A DNA stretch of 64,000 nt from Gibbula magus (GCA_936450465.1 OW388294.1:310001-374000), one strand, 5' to 3'; counted from the stretch's first letter, positions 45,710-58,587 are shown. The notes: generated by a model not told the origin, from the sequence alone. Made by a program: numbers and translations.

Positions 45710-48236
45710 TTCCTCCTCCCCGGCTGTATTCTAACACAATCACTCCTCCTCCCCGGTTGTATTCTAACACAATCACTCCTCCTCCATTGTATTCTAACAC
45801 AATCATCCCTCCTCCATTGTATTCTAACACAATCACCCCTCCTCCATTGTATTCTAACACAATCACCCCTCCTCCATTGTATTCCAACACAATCACTCCT
45901 CCTCCCCGGATGTATTCTAACACAATCACCCCTCCTCCATTGTATTCCAACACAATCAATCCTCCTCCCCGGATGTATTCTAACACAATCACCCCTCCTC
46001 CATTGTATTCCAACACAATCACTCCTCCTCCCCAGTTGTATTCTAACACAATCACTCCTCCTCCATTGTATTCCAACACAATCACTCCTCCTCCCCGAAT
46101 GTATTCTAACACAATCACTCCTCCTCCATTGTATTCTAACACAATCACTCCTCCTCCTTGGTTGTATTCTAACACAATCACTCCTCCTCCTCCATTGTAT
46201 TCAAACACAATCACTCCTCCCCGGTTGTATGCTAACACAATCACTCCTCCCCGGCTGTATTCTAACACAATCACTCCTCCTCCCTGGTTGTACTCTAACA
46301 CAATCACTCCTCCTCCCCGGATGTATTCTAACACAATCACTCCTCCTCCCCGGTTGTATTCTAACACAATCACTCCTCCTCCATTGTATTCAAACACAAT
46401 CAATCCTCCTCCCCGGATGTATTCTAACACAATCACTCCTCCTCCCCGGTTGTATTCTAACACAATCACTCCTCCTCCCCGGTTGTATTCAAACACAATC
46501 ACTCCTCCTCCCCGGTTGTATTCTAACACAATCACTCCTCCTCCATTGTATTCAAACACAATCAATCCTCCTCCCCGGATGTATTCTAACACAATCACTC
46601 CTCCTCCATTGTATTCAAACACAATCACTCCTCCTCCCCGGTTGTATTCTAACACAATCACTCCTCCTCCCCGGTTGTATTCAAACACAATCACTCCTCC
46701 TCCCCGGTTGTATTCTAACACAATCACTCCTCCTCCATTGTATTCAAACACAATCAATCCTCCTCCCCGGATGTATTCTAACACAATCACTCCTCCTCCC
46801 CGGATGTATTCTAACACAATCACTCCTCCTCCCCGGTTGTATTCTAACACAATCACTCCTCCTCCTCCATTGTACTCTTAACACAATCACTCCTCCTCCC
46901 TTGTTGTATTCTAACACAATCACTCCTCCTCCTTGGTTGTATTCTAACACAATCACTCCTCCTCCTCCATTGTATTCAAACACAATCACTCCTCCCCGGT
47001 TGTATGCTAACACAATCACTCCTCCCCGGCTGTATTCTAACACAATCACTCCTCCTCCCTGGTTGTATTCTAACACAATCACTCCTCCTCCATTGTATTC
47101 AAACACAATCACTCCTCCCCAGTTGTATGCTAACACAATCACTCCTCCCCGGTTGTATTCTAACACAATCACTCCTCCCCGGTTGTATTCTAACACAATC
47201 GCTCCTCCTCCCTTGTTGTATTCTAACACAATCACTCCTCCTCCCAGGTTGTATTCTAACACAATCACTCCTCCTCCATTGTATTCAAACACAATCACTC
47301 CTCCCCAGTTGTATGCTAACACAATCACTCCTCCCCGGTTGTATTCTAACACAATCACTCCTCCCCGGCTGTATTCTAACACAATCACTCCTCCTCCCTT
47401 GTTGTATTCTAACACAATCACTCCTCCTCCCCGGTTGTATTCTAACACAATCACTCCTCCTCCATTGTATTCAAACACAATCACTCCTCCCCAGTTGTAT
47501 GCTAACACAATCACTCCTCCCCGGTTGTATTCTAACACAATCACTCCTCCCCGGTTGTATTCTAACACAATCGCTCCTCCTCCCCGGTTGTACTCTAACA
47601 CAATCACTCCTCCCCGGCTGTATTCTAACACAATCACTCCTCCTCCTCCATTGTATTCAAACACAATCACTCCTCCCCGGTTGTATGCTAACACAATCAC
47701 TCCTCCCCGGCTGTATTCTAACACAATCACTCCTCCTCCCTGGTTGTACTCTAACACAATCACTCCTCCTCCCCGGATGTATTCTAACACAATCACTCCT
47801 CCTCCCCGGTTGTATTCTAACACAATCACTCCTCCCCGGCTGTATTCTAACACAATCACTCCTCCTCCCTGGTTGTACTCTAACACAATCACTCCTCCTC
47901 CCCGGCTGTATTCTAACACAATCACTCCTCCTCCCCGGTTGTATTCTAACACAATCACTCCTCCTCCCTTGTTGTATTCTAACACAATCACTCCTCCTCC
48001 CTGGTTGTATTCTAACACAATCACTCCTCCTCCATTGTATTCAAACACAATCACTCCTCCTCCATTGTATTCCAACACAATCACTCCTCCTCCCCGGCTG
48101 TATTCTAACACAATCACTCCTCCTCCCCGGCTGTATTCTAACACAATCACTCCTCCCCGGCTGTATTCTAACACAATCACTCCTCCCCGGCTGTATTCTA
48201 ACACAATAACTCCTCCTCCATTGTATTCCAACACAG
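45710..48236. repeat. Large 30/33-bp C/T-rich minisatellite, block 1
   Basis: Units are of the form cactcctcctccccggttgt plus attctaacacaat (33 bp). Shorter variants of 30 bp have either cctccattg or a missing ctc, and a few 36-bp units occur. There are roughly 80 units. Since all lengths are multiples of 3, several frames on both strands stay open for hundreds of codons (PPPLYSNTIT, LLLPGCILTQS, GGGVIVLEYN). These are not treated as genes. Confidence 0.93.
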
Positions 48237-49345
48237 TATAAACCTAGCTCAGGATATCTCTTTACACTTTGAGGTAACTGCATTTCTTGTAATAACCTTT
48301 GATCAGGTTTCAACACGAATTTTAAGGTTTTACTACGACTAGAGGTTTTACCAACCGTCGAAAGTTAACCTCATAGCAGGTTAATTTTCAACATTTAGTA
48401 AGACCTGAAGTTTTACAATCTAATTGTAAGACCTAACTCCAAATAACCTCAAGTTAGGTACTCAAAAATTTCCAAGTTTAAAATTTGAGATTTGAGATTC
48501 TAAATTGTAGATTTGGTGACCCTGTGGCCCCAAATAAGGGCCTTACAGGCCATTACCTAAAATCCTGTTTTCATCTTTTTCTCCGGAACAAAAAGATCTA
48601 GAAGGCTGTAATTTTGTATGCAAACTCTTTAGCCAATGGGGATTCTTACTTGTAAATTTGGTGACCCTGTGACCCCAAAAATGGGCCACAGCCTAAAAAA
48701 ACCTAAAAAAAATCCTGTTTTCATCCAGAACAAACTAGAAGGAATATTTTGTTCAGAATGTTTAGATGTTTGAATGACAAGACTTAGAACCGAGATTGTT
48801 TAGCCAAGGTGATTCTAAATTGTACTATGTACCATGAGATTCATCACATTGCCTGTTCTCTTTAAGCCTTATACATTTAGATCAGTGCTGCCAGTGTTTA
48901 GTGCAAGCAAGAGTCTATTACATAATTTGGCGGTAAAACACAAAAAACACAGCTGGCTTGTAACCAGAGCCAAGGGGTCAGAATATTGCATAATCTCCTG
49001 TGTGTTGACCTTGCTGAGTGCTCTCTCTCAATTTCAAGAATAAGATTTGTCAGGGTAAGGGATTGTACATTATATTGAGACTACATATTTCTGTCTTCAT
49101 CATCAAACAAAATAAACTCTGATGAGCTACAGAGCCAATGGCTTTTTTTTATATATTTAAAACGCATGGCGGTATATACGTCAAAGAAAACACTCGGGCC
49201 GGGTTTTGGTAGACATTTCAAACACCCTCGGGTGGCGAAATGAAAAGTAAAACCTCGCAAGCTCGGTTTTACTTTTCATTTCTAGCCACCCTCAGGTGTT
49301 TGAAATGTCTACCAAAACCCGACCCTCGTGCTTTCTCCCTGACAT
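48237..49345. mobile_element. Compound insertion splitting the minisatellite
   Basis: It starts with a fragment like the 33-34 kb repeats (aataacctttgatcaggttt..., gtaagacctgaag). A TAGCTCATC-family copy follows, about 48480-49135, sharing with 4.79-6.18 kb the line 'accagagccaaggggtcag' and the CTGATGAGCTACAGAGCCAA end. It finishes with a long hairpin. Both sides are the same minisatellite. Confidence 0.7.
49201..49320. repeat. Near-perfect hairpin, about 54-bp arms
   Basis: The left arm gggttttggtagacatttca... (49201-49254) and the right arm ...tgaaatgtctaccaaaaccc (49265-49320) are complementary with very few differences. The loop is tcgcaagctc. Weaker pairing extends about 15 bp further out. 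Confidence 0.85.
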
Positions 49346-51418
49346 CACTCCTCCCCGGCTGTATGCTAACACAATCACTCCTCCTCCATTGTATTCCAAC
49401 ACAATCACTCCTCCCCGGCTGTATTCTAACACAATCACTCCTCCCCGGCTGTATTCTAACACAATCACTCCTCCTCCCCGGCTGTATTCTAACACAATCA
49501 CTCCTCCTCCATTATATTCTAACACAATCACTCCTCCTCCATTGTATTCTAACACAATCACTCCTCCTCCCCGGATGTATTCTAACACAATCACTCCTCC
49601 TCCATTGTATTCCAACACAATCACTCCTCCCCGGCTGTATTCTAACACAATCACTCCTCCCCGGATGTATTCTAACACAATCACTCCTCCTCCATTGTAT
49701 TCTAACACAATCACTCCTCCTCCCCGGATGTATTCTAACACAATCACTCCTCCTCCATTGTATTCCAACACATTCACTCCTCCTCCCCGGATGTATTCTA
49801 ACACAATCACTCCTCCCCGGATGTATTCTAACACAATCACTCCTCCTCCATTGTATTCCAACACATTCACTCCTCCTCCCCGGATGTATTCCAACACAAT
49901 CACTCCTCCCCGGCTGTATTCTAACACAATCACTCCTCCCCGGATGTATTCTAACACAATCACTCCTCCTCCATTGTATTCTAACACAATCACTCCTCCT
50001 CCCCGGATGTATTCTAACACAATCACTCCTCCTCCATTGTATTCTAACACAATCACTCCTCCTCCCCGGTTGTATTCCAACACATTCACTCCTCCTCCAT
50101 TGTATTCCAACACAATCACTCCTCCTCCATTGTATCTAACACAATCACTCCTCCTCCATTGTATTCCAACACAATCACTCCTCCTCCATTGTATTCTAAC
50201 ACAATCACTCCTCCTCCATTGTATTCCAACACAATCACTCCTCCTCCCCGGTTGTATTCTAACACAATCACTCCTCCTCCATTGTATTCCAACACATTCA
50301 CTCCTCCTCCATTGTATTCTAACACAATCACTCCTCCTCCATTGTATTCCAACACATTCACTCCTCCTCCATTGTATTCCAACACAATCACTCCTCCTCC
50401 ATTGTATCTAACACAATCACTCCTCCTCCATTGTATTCTAACACAATCACTCCTCCTCCATTGTATCTAACACAATCACTCCTCCTCCATTGTATTCCAA
50501 CACAATCACTCCTCCTCCCCGGTTGTATTCTAACACAATCACTCCTCCTCCATTGTATCTAACACAATCACTCCTCCTCCATTGTATTCCAACACAATCA
50601 CTCCTCCCCGGCTGTATTCTAACACAATCACTCCTCCTCCCCGGCTGTATTCTAACACAATCACTCCTCCTCCATTGTATTCTAACACAATCACTCCTCC
50701 TCCATTTTATTCTAACACAATCACTCCTCCTCCCCGGTTGTATGCTAACACAATCACTCCTCCTCCATTGTATTCCAACACATTCACTCCTCCCCGGCTG
50801 TATTCTAACACAATCACTCCTCCCCGGCTGTATTCTAACACAATCACTCCTCCTCCCTGGCTGTATTCTAACACAATCACTCCTCCTCCATTGTATTCAA
50901 ACATAATCACTCCTCCCTGGTTGTATTCTAACACAATCACTCCTCCCCGGATGTATTCTAACACAATCACTCCTCCTCCCCGGATGTATTCTAACACAAT
51001 CACTCCTCCTCCATTGTATTCCAACACATTCACTCCTCCCCGGCTGTATTCTAACACAATCACTCCTCCCCGGCTGTATTCTAACACAATCACTCCTCCT
51101 CCATTGTATTCAAACATAATCACTCCTCCCTGGTTGTATTCTAACACAATCACTCCTCCCCAGATGTATTCTAACACAATCGCTCCTCCTCCCTGGTTGT
51201 ATGCTAACACAATCACTCCTCCCCGGTTGTATGCTAACACAATCACTCCTCCTTGGTTGTACTCTAACACAATCACTCCTCCTCCCTTGTTGTATTCTAA
51301 CACAATCACTCCTCCATTGTATTCAAACACAATCACTCCTCCCCGGTTGTATGCTAACACAATCACTCCTCCTTGGTTGTAGTCTAACACAACCACTCCT
51401 CCTCCCTGGCTGTATTTG
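49346..51418. repeat. Large 30/33-bp C/T-rich minisatellite, block 2
   Basis: The same unit family as block 1 in the same orientation, with roughly 66 units. A few units here are 29 bp (attgtatctaacac), which break the frame. Long open frames are again a by-product of unit length. Confidence 0.93.
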
Positions 51419-53989
51419 AGGTTTGGGATAGGTTTGTAACTGATGTATGAGTTGTGTAAACATTCACTGGAAAACATGAACAATAAAGAACAGCAAATGA
51501 AATAAGCATCCGGATGTTCAATAGTTCAATAGGAAAGTTTATTTCAGACTATACACATTTTATTGTCTATATACATGTCCAAGATACAATTAAACAAACT
51601 ATTATCTTTCATCTATGTCAAAGATGGAAAATATCACAGATTCAAAATAAATAACTAAACATTATCACAGATATGAAGATATTCCATTCTGAAAGCATGA
51701 TAACACATGATAACACATGATAACACATGGAAGACAGAATTGGCAAATTTAATGTTATTGGTCATTTAGAAAGGCAACACATGATGATATGTAACAACTG
51801 ACACACAGATTCAAGGGCAATAGCTCTGTAAAAAATAATTTGTTGGAATTAATGGTTTTTGAAGAAATTGACCGGAAGGACGGAATGACTGCTATATACG
51901 AGCGTATATATATAAATTGAGTGTACGAATTAGGCAGGTTAAATCAAGTAATAGATAAATAATACATTTGGATGCCATGGAAACAAAACATTAATGATTC
52001 ATTAAAGTTTGTTAATATACCAGTTCACTCCTTGATCATGCATTATACTAAGCAGGGGGGGATACTGGGGTCAGGGTGCACACAATCCCAGAAAATCGTA
52101 CGAGTACATTAAAGCTTTAGTCAAGACAATGGTACAGAAATCGTATGAGTACAATGTTTAAAAAAAATATGGTTAGTGTTACCAGGTACAGAAAAGTTCT
52201 TTCACTGATTTATCGTCGGCATCTGCCATCTTGGATTCTTGGCATTATGTGAAATGAAAACACACTATACTTAACCCAATTTTACAATTTTAAAACAATA
52301 AAACATATAAAATGATAGAATATTCACATAGCAACACATTTCATATAATTAAACTGATAAACAATATGCTGTTAGGCCATAGCAGGTTTTCCCCACTTGC
52401 CGCGCCGATGAATGGCTTCAGTTATCATTGTTTTCATTTTTCAACAAATGTGCCCTTGTCTTTATCAAGTCGTGAAATATAAAGTCATCAAAACATTAAC
52501 TTTATTACTATATTTCAATTTGACCGTGTTTTAGTCATGTATTAATAGCAAATATGTGTAAACGAGAATATCGTCTCGAATTTCGTTTCCACAAAAAATA
52601 CCCCAATAGAACCCTCTTTTTCATGTTCCCCCCCGTCCCCCCACCCCCGCCCCCATTCCCCTAAATTGAGACTGTTTAGTAGTGGTGGAAGTGCACCCTC
52701 TCTTTCTGAACTCCCCCTGCTAAGACTAAAACTAAGTTATACACAGTCTGGAAGTTACAAACAGCTGGTTGGACTGACAAAGGGAAGAATATATCCTGGA
52801 CATTATAAATATGGAATAAATATATATCAAAATCAGATGTATCACAGAATGCAATCAACAAATGCTGAGATCATTTAGACAGTAATACTGACTTGTAAAC
52901 ATTAAATCTTCCGATAACCAGCCCTGCATTCAGTAACACAAAATTTCCGGAATGTTCGCGAGCGCTCGTGAACACTCAATGTTAAAAGCAGGATGCTCGC
53001 CACAAACCATGTGTTACTGAACACAGGGCTGACAACAAGGGCTGCACAGAAATACCATCCGAATCACCGTGAGTGGAGACCATACATAAAGAACAAATAA
53101 CAACAGTAATAACAGCTAATATGTTAACAAAACTGGAATGTCGTCTTATTTTCATGAAATGTTTAAGATAAAGTAAAAACAGTTTATGAAGCAAAAGAAA
53201 TAATGAAACAAATTACTTTTTAAAGTTCAGGACACAAATAACTTAAAGTCTGGAATCATTATCAAAGTAAAACATGCTTTTTAAATTTGACAAAATGCAG
53301 TCATTGTTTATGAATACACATACTATATTTAATTACGTACAAATGCAATAATCATTTTGCCAATGAAATGCTTCTTTACAGTATAGATACTATACAACTA
53401 TACTATATAATATACCACTAACCAAATATCTAATAACGCTTCCACGGCCTGATATAAAGAACGCATACATGCCTCTATACTATTTGTGAGGTTAGCATCA
53501 CCTCATACTCAAAGTATCTATAACTCTTGATATGCTGTCAGCTGTCAATTTAACTCTCTGTCTGTCAGAGCAATTGTGGACGTACGTCAAACGTGATAAT
53601 GTGAACACTTCTCAACATGGCCGACTGTTTCTGCCAATACTCCACCGCACATCTTTCTTCTCACTCTCATAGTTCTCTATCGCTGTATGATGTTGATATT
53701 CTTGATAATATTTCTGTCGCATATAAGGATCAATCAGGTGTATGAAGCAGCTAAATAAGTAAATTAATGTTCCCAATAGCAGAAGATCTGCTCTGCACCG
53801 AAGCGTCTTGGGATGATCAGTTTATTATCATCTACATCATGAAGTCTGTGGAACCGGATACAGCACAATGTCTTCACTTGTCACTATTTACTTCTTGAAG
53901 TGTTGTCTCTCAGCTGTTCTCTCTTCATCTTCCCTCATTGCTAGTTCTCTGTCACTGGTTGTAATCATGACAGATCATAAACTAATCAT
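51419..53989 (-). other. Probable 3' UTR and flank of the minus-strand gene
   Basis: No exon is seen. The stop codon of the minus-strand gene is at 53990-53992. A minus-strand AATAAA lies at 51538-51543 (tttatt on +), so the 3' UTR could be about 2.4 kb. A small inverted-repeat element lies at 52919-53031 (CAGCCCTG...CAGTAACACA and its inverse). Confidence 0.4.
52919..53031. mobile_element. Tiny MITE, 113 bp
   Basis: The left end CAGCCCTGCATTCAGTAACA and the right end TGTTACTGAACACAGGGCTG are inverted with two differences. The centre holds the palindrome gttcgcgagcgctcgtgaac. No clear target duplication was seen. Confidence 0.6.
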
Positions 53990-56900
53990 TTACTTCTTAA
54001 TAATAGACACATTCTTCAGCTTGGCCCTCTGTTTCCTGCGATGTTCTGCTTCATCCTCCTCCCCGCTATCCTCCCCCATCTCCCCCCGCAGGTCCCGTAG
54101 ACGCTGGTTTTCCTTCTCTCGCCGTTCCCGCTTCGAAGCGATTACTAACTTGGCACAAACGTCCAACGGTGCTGGCTCCACTGCCTCAGTTCCTGCAAGT
54201 CAGCAAGAAGATATATATATTTATATTTACATGATTAAAGTTAGTGACCCTAACAGTTCCTGCAAGTCAGCAAGAAGATATATATATATTTATATTTACA
54301 TGATTAAAGTTAGTGACCCTCACATCTTTAAATTTGCACTCAGGAGTGAAATTGTGAGTGACATCTCAATTATACATTGCAATTCATTGATCATGTCTAA
54401 CATTAACCCCTATGTACTGATCTTGTTCTGTGAACTACTCGTACATAAATGCATCAGATATTTACTTGTTCTGTGAACTACTCGTACATAAATGCATCAG
54501 ATATTTACTTGTTCTGTGAACTACTCGTACATAAATGCAGCAGATATTTACTTGTTCTGATTTACTTGTGCAGATATCTACTCGTACATAAATGCAGCAG
54601 ATATTTACTTGTTCTGTGAACTACTCGTACATAAATGCAGCAGATATTTACTTGTTCTGTGAACTACTCGTACATAAATGCAGCAGATATTTACTTGTTC
54701 TGTGAACTACTCGTACATAAATGCAGCAGATATTTACTTGTTCTGTGAACTACTCGTACATAAATGCATCAGATATTTACTTGTTCTGTGAACTACTCGT
54801 ACATAAATGCATCAGATATTTACTTGTTCTGTGAACTACTCGTACATAAATGCAGCAGATATTTACTTGTTCTGTGAACTACTGGTACATAAATGCAACA
54901 GATATTTACTTGTTCTGTGAACTACTCGTACATAAATGCAGCAGATATTTACTTGTTCTGTGAACTACTCGTACATAAATGCAGCAGATATTTACTTGTT
55001 CTGTGAACTACTCGTACATAAATGCAGCAGATATTTACTTGTTCTGTGAACTACTCGTACATAAATGCAGCAGATATTTTCTTGTTCTGTGAACTACTCG
55101 TACATAAATGCAGCAGATATTTACTTGTTCTGTGAACTACTCGTACATAAATGCATCAGATATTTACTTGTTCTGTGAACTACTCGTACATGAATGCAGC
55201 AGATATTTACTTGTTCTGTGAACTACTTGTACATAAATGCAGCAGATATTTACTTGTTCTGTGAACTACTCGTACATAAATGCAACAGATATTTACTTGT
55301 TCTGTGAACTACTCGTACATAAATGCAACAGATATTTACTTGTTCTGTGAACTACTCGTACATAAATGCAACAGATATTTACTTGTTCTGTGAACTACTC
55401 GTACATAAATGCAGCAGATATTTACTTGTTCTGTGAACTACTCGTACATAAATGCAGCAGATATTTACTTGTTCTGTGAACTACTCGTACATAAATGCAG
55501 CAGATATTTACTTGTTCTGTGAACTACTCGTACATAAATGCAGCAGATATTTTCTTGTTCTGTGAACTACTCGTACATAAATGCAGCAGATATTTACTTG
55601 TTCTGTGAACTACTCGTACATAAATGCAGCAGATATTTACTTGTTCTGTGAACTACTCGTACATAAATGCAGCAGATATTTTCTTGTTCTGTGAACTACT
55701 CGTACATAAATGCAGCAGATATTTACTTGTTCTGTGAACTACTCGTACATAAATGCAGCAGATATTTACTTGTTCTGTGAACTACTCGTACATAAATGCA
55801 ACAGATATTTACTTGTTCTGTGAACTACTCGTACATAAATGCAGCAGATATTTACTTGTTCTGTGAACTACTCGTACATAAATGCAGCAGATATTTTCTT
55901 GTTCTGTGAACTACTCGTACATAAATGCAGCAGATATTTACTTGTTCTGTGAACTACTCGTACATAAATGCAGCAGATATTTACTTGTTCTGTGAACTAC
56001 TCGTACATAAATGCAGCAGATATTTACTTGTCCTGTGAACTACTCGTACATAAATGCAACAGATATTTACTTACTCTGTCTTAATACATGTTTTTTGTTC
56101 TCATATGGTGACTGCAACATTTAACCCTTAACTTGCAGACCCCGGTTTAGTCCGGATGGAAATAGTCAAATATAGGAGGTGCCCAGCAGGCAAACCCTGA
56201 AAGAGGGACTTCATTGTTTTTGTTTAAGCCAATTACTACTAATCAGTTGCTGGCCAGAGACTAATTATTACTAATTATTACTCTCTGATGACAATGCTCT
56301 CAACTCGTCATGAGTACTGCTATATTTACACAATCAGCTATAGCTATAATGCAGTGCTATTCTATTCTCATTATGCTGAATACATCATTCAGCATCACGT
56401 AACCAAGGAAACGTAAGGTACAGACCTATAAGTCTTCTAGCCTCCACTCCGTCAATGATAGGACTCATCCAAGTGGACATACGCGTGTTCTCCAGCCCGG
56501 CTGCTGACGGAACATACACGTAGAACACAATATCCAGCACCTCTCGCTTCTTCAGGCCACGCCCCTTCAACCCTCGACCTGTCAATCAACAATAAACAAT
56601 GACATGCTGCTCTCTGTCAAGGTAAGAGACCCTCAATGAAATATTATGTGGGTATTAGAGACGTTCACCCCGGTGATCCCCATTATGTCAACAACAGCTG
56701 ATTAAAGTTGCAAATTGTTTTTTAAATCAAAATCATTTATCAGACCAAAGGTTAGATTCTACTTCATCAGCTTTCTAATTATATCTAAACAAAGGAGTGA
56801 TCTCATTGTGATGTTATAATAATTTTAACCCTTACGTTGCGTATATATATTTTACCATTTTTAGCCCCTGTGGCGGAATTTACAGGCTCGCAGCTCGCAG

Positions 56901-58587
56901 CAGTAGTTTGGGCTTTGGCACTAACTAGCTCTGCTGGCGGAATTTCCAGGCGGCGATTCCGGTATCGTTTTTACAAAATATACCGCATCTACATGGCGAA
57001 TAAGGACTATATACGGGCGTTCAATACAAATTCAAGTAGCGACACCCGTACACAAATGGCTAATTCACACTCGAAACTTTGAATGAATTTTCTATGTTTT
57101 TTCGTTTTTATTCTATTACTTTCGAAAGATTGTCTTTTATTCGGGCCTCGTAACATTTTAAATACGAAACGAAAAAAATTCCATTTATATACGGAATTGA
57201 AGACAAGATGTCTAGCTTCACAATGATATAAAAATTATTAGAATGCGACCTTTGGTTATAATTCTATAGCTATGTAAAGTTTGTCTTTATTTACACCTAT
57301 AAAATCGTCAATACTTACAACATGTATGCGGCATTGCAAACGGTCGTTCATCGCACTTTTCCAAGAAATCATAATCTCGAACCAGTTGACAAATAAGCAC
57401 ATGTCAACCCAAATATGGTTATGTTGTTTGACTTTTCAAATAAACGCTAACCTCGAACCATAACTGATGAAAATATGTTGATTAGTTTGTGTGCCGTTTG
57501 GTTTCACATGCCTCTCAGAAAGGTAAAATTGTATCTTTATTTCTGTGAATAAATCTGCGCATTTTATATAGAATAAAAGATTATTCTTTTCGGTTTATTG
57601 TGATATAAAAATTATGAAAATGCATTCAGTATTTTAGCCTTGATAAATGTTTTAGAAGTTGTGAAAATCGCCGATTGTTTCAAAATTTATGAAGTGTAAA
57701 CATGACCTTTTTCACGGCGCTTGCTGTGTCTTTATTATTTTTTTGAGATTTTCTAATTTTATATGGGAATGTAGTCCATTGTTTCCCCTTTATTTTGCCG
57801 TATTTTTTTTTGAAAACAAACAATTCGCTCACATGATATGAAGTGCGGGAGTAAGGCGAGTTAGCGATTTTTTTCCCCGTCTCGCGAGATGCGAGGCAGA
57901 TAGCAGTCTCGGGCGAGGCAAACCCGAGGCAATACAAACACGTGGGTGAAAATAGCCTCAAGCGAATTAATGCTTCAGGGGCTAAGCCCGACATAATTGG
58001 CCTTTTGTAAAGCTAATTATCGATGCGTTACGGGTCAACAATGCACACGCAAATTGGTGTGAATTTTGCTTGATATTCCGACCATACACTGAACAAAGCT
58101 TTATTCTCATGTCGGGTCGCGATGCGTAAATACAGCCATTCTCATGGGTCGGGTCGCGGACACAATCGACTCGTGACCCGGTATGGGGTATAGTATATAC
58201 TTAGACAGCCGTGAATTATTCTAAGTCTTGTATCCGGGATCCGTATTCAGACACCTAGGAATCGCTAATAGCCCGCCCGGATAATTCCGTCGCCCGCATG
58301 TTAAGGGTTAACATCATATTACTGCAATATATTATTATAAAAAACCTTAGTGAATTAACCATATTGTGAGGTAAAGAATGGATGATATCATTGCATTATG
58401 AGAATTCAATTGTATTAATATTTACAAATAAGATATCATTTGTAAAAGTTACCCTTAAACATAACGTCCACGGCCTCCTCCAGTTCTGCCTGAGACGGGT
58501 ACAAGTCACACTCCTTGAAGAACTGGTCCAATTCCTCCATCTCCAGCTCTCCACCAAACGCTTTCTTCTCAAACACGCTTTCGTAAC
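53990..58587 (-). CDS. Unnamed minus-strand gene, last three exons (5' end missing)
   Basis: The exons in transcript order are 58587-58453, 56578-56426 and 54192-53990 (TAA). All junctions are GT-AG and phase 1, giving about 162 residues here. The first codes for GYESVFEKKAFGGELEMEEL and FFKECDLYPSQAELEEAVDV, which looks like EF-hand-type helices without a full calcium loop. The second has LKKREVLDIVFYVYVPSAAG. The last is charged (KRERREKENQRLRDLRGEMG, then EDSGEEDEAEHRRKQRAKLK) and ends NVSIIKK. I do not recognise the gene. It converges on C2CD3. Upstream exons would lie beyond or within the TE region to the right. Confidence 0.75.
54187..54321 (-). repeat. 67-bp duplication of the acceptor of the last exon
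   Basis: The line cagttcctgcaagtcagcaa, then gaagatatatatatttatat and onward to agtgaccct, is present twice (starts 54187 and 54254). On the minus strand each copy holds the acceptor ctgacttgcag/GAACTG. Confidence 0.88.
54422..56086. repeat. 43-bp minisatellite of about 1.65 kb in an intron of the minus-strand gene
   Basis: The unit cagatatttacttgttctgt plus gaactactcgtacataaatgcag repeats about 38 times, very evenly. Variants are few: gcatcag, gcaacag, tattttc, one actggtac, one cttgtcctg. One unit near 54560 is rearranged. There are no spacers. Confidence 0.93.
56829..58307. mobile_element. TTAA-flanked piggyBac-like MITE 4
   Basis: The left end is TTAA-CCCTTACGTTGCG and the right end is CGCATGTTAAGGG-TTAA. 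A CCC start next to TTAA is usual for piggyBac ends. It is 1,479 bp with no transposase, and lies in the intron between exons 58453-58587 and 56426-56578. A similar half end (TTAACCCTTAACTTGC) stands alone at 56121. Confidence 0.65.

Noticed and set aside
45682..48241. ORFs of 399 to 670 codons on + and 386 to 496 on - (PPPLYSNTIT, LLLPGCILTQS, GGGVIVLEYN repeats)
   Set aside because: They are open only because the minisatellite unit is a multiple of 3. Several frames on both strands are open at once, and there is no non-repeat coding sequence, promoter or splice context.
54422..56086. CRISPR-like regular repeat array
   Set aside because: Copies are head to tail with no unique spacers, in a eukaryotic intron. 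It is a minisatellite. The same applies to the 35-, 37-, 38- and 43-bp arrays elsewhere.
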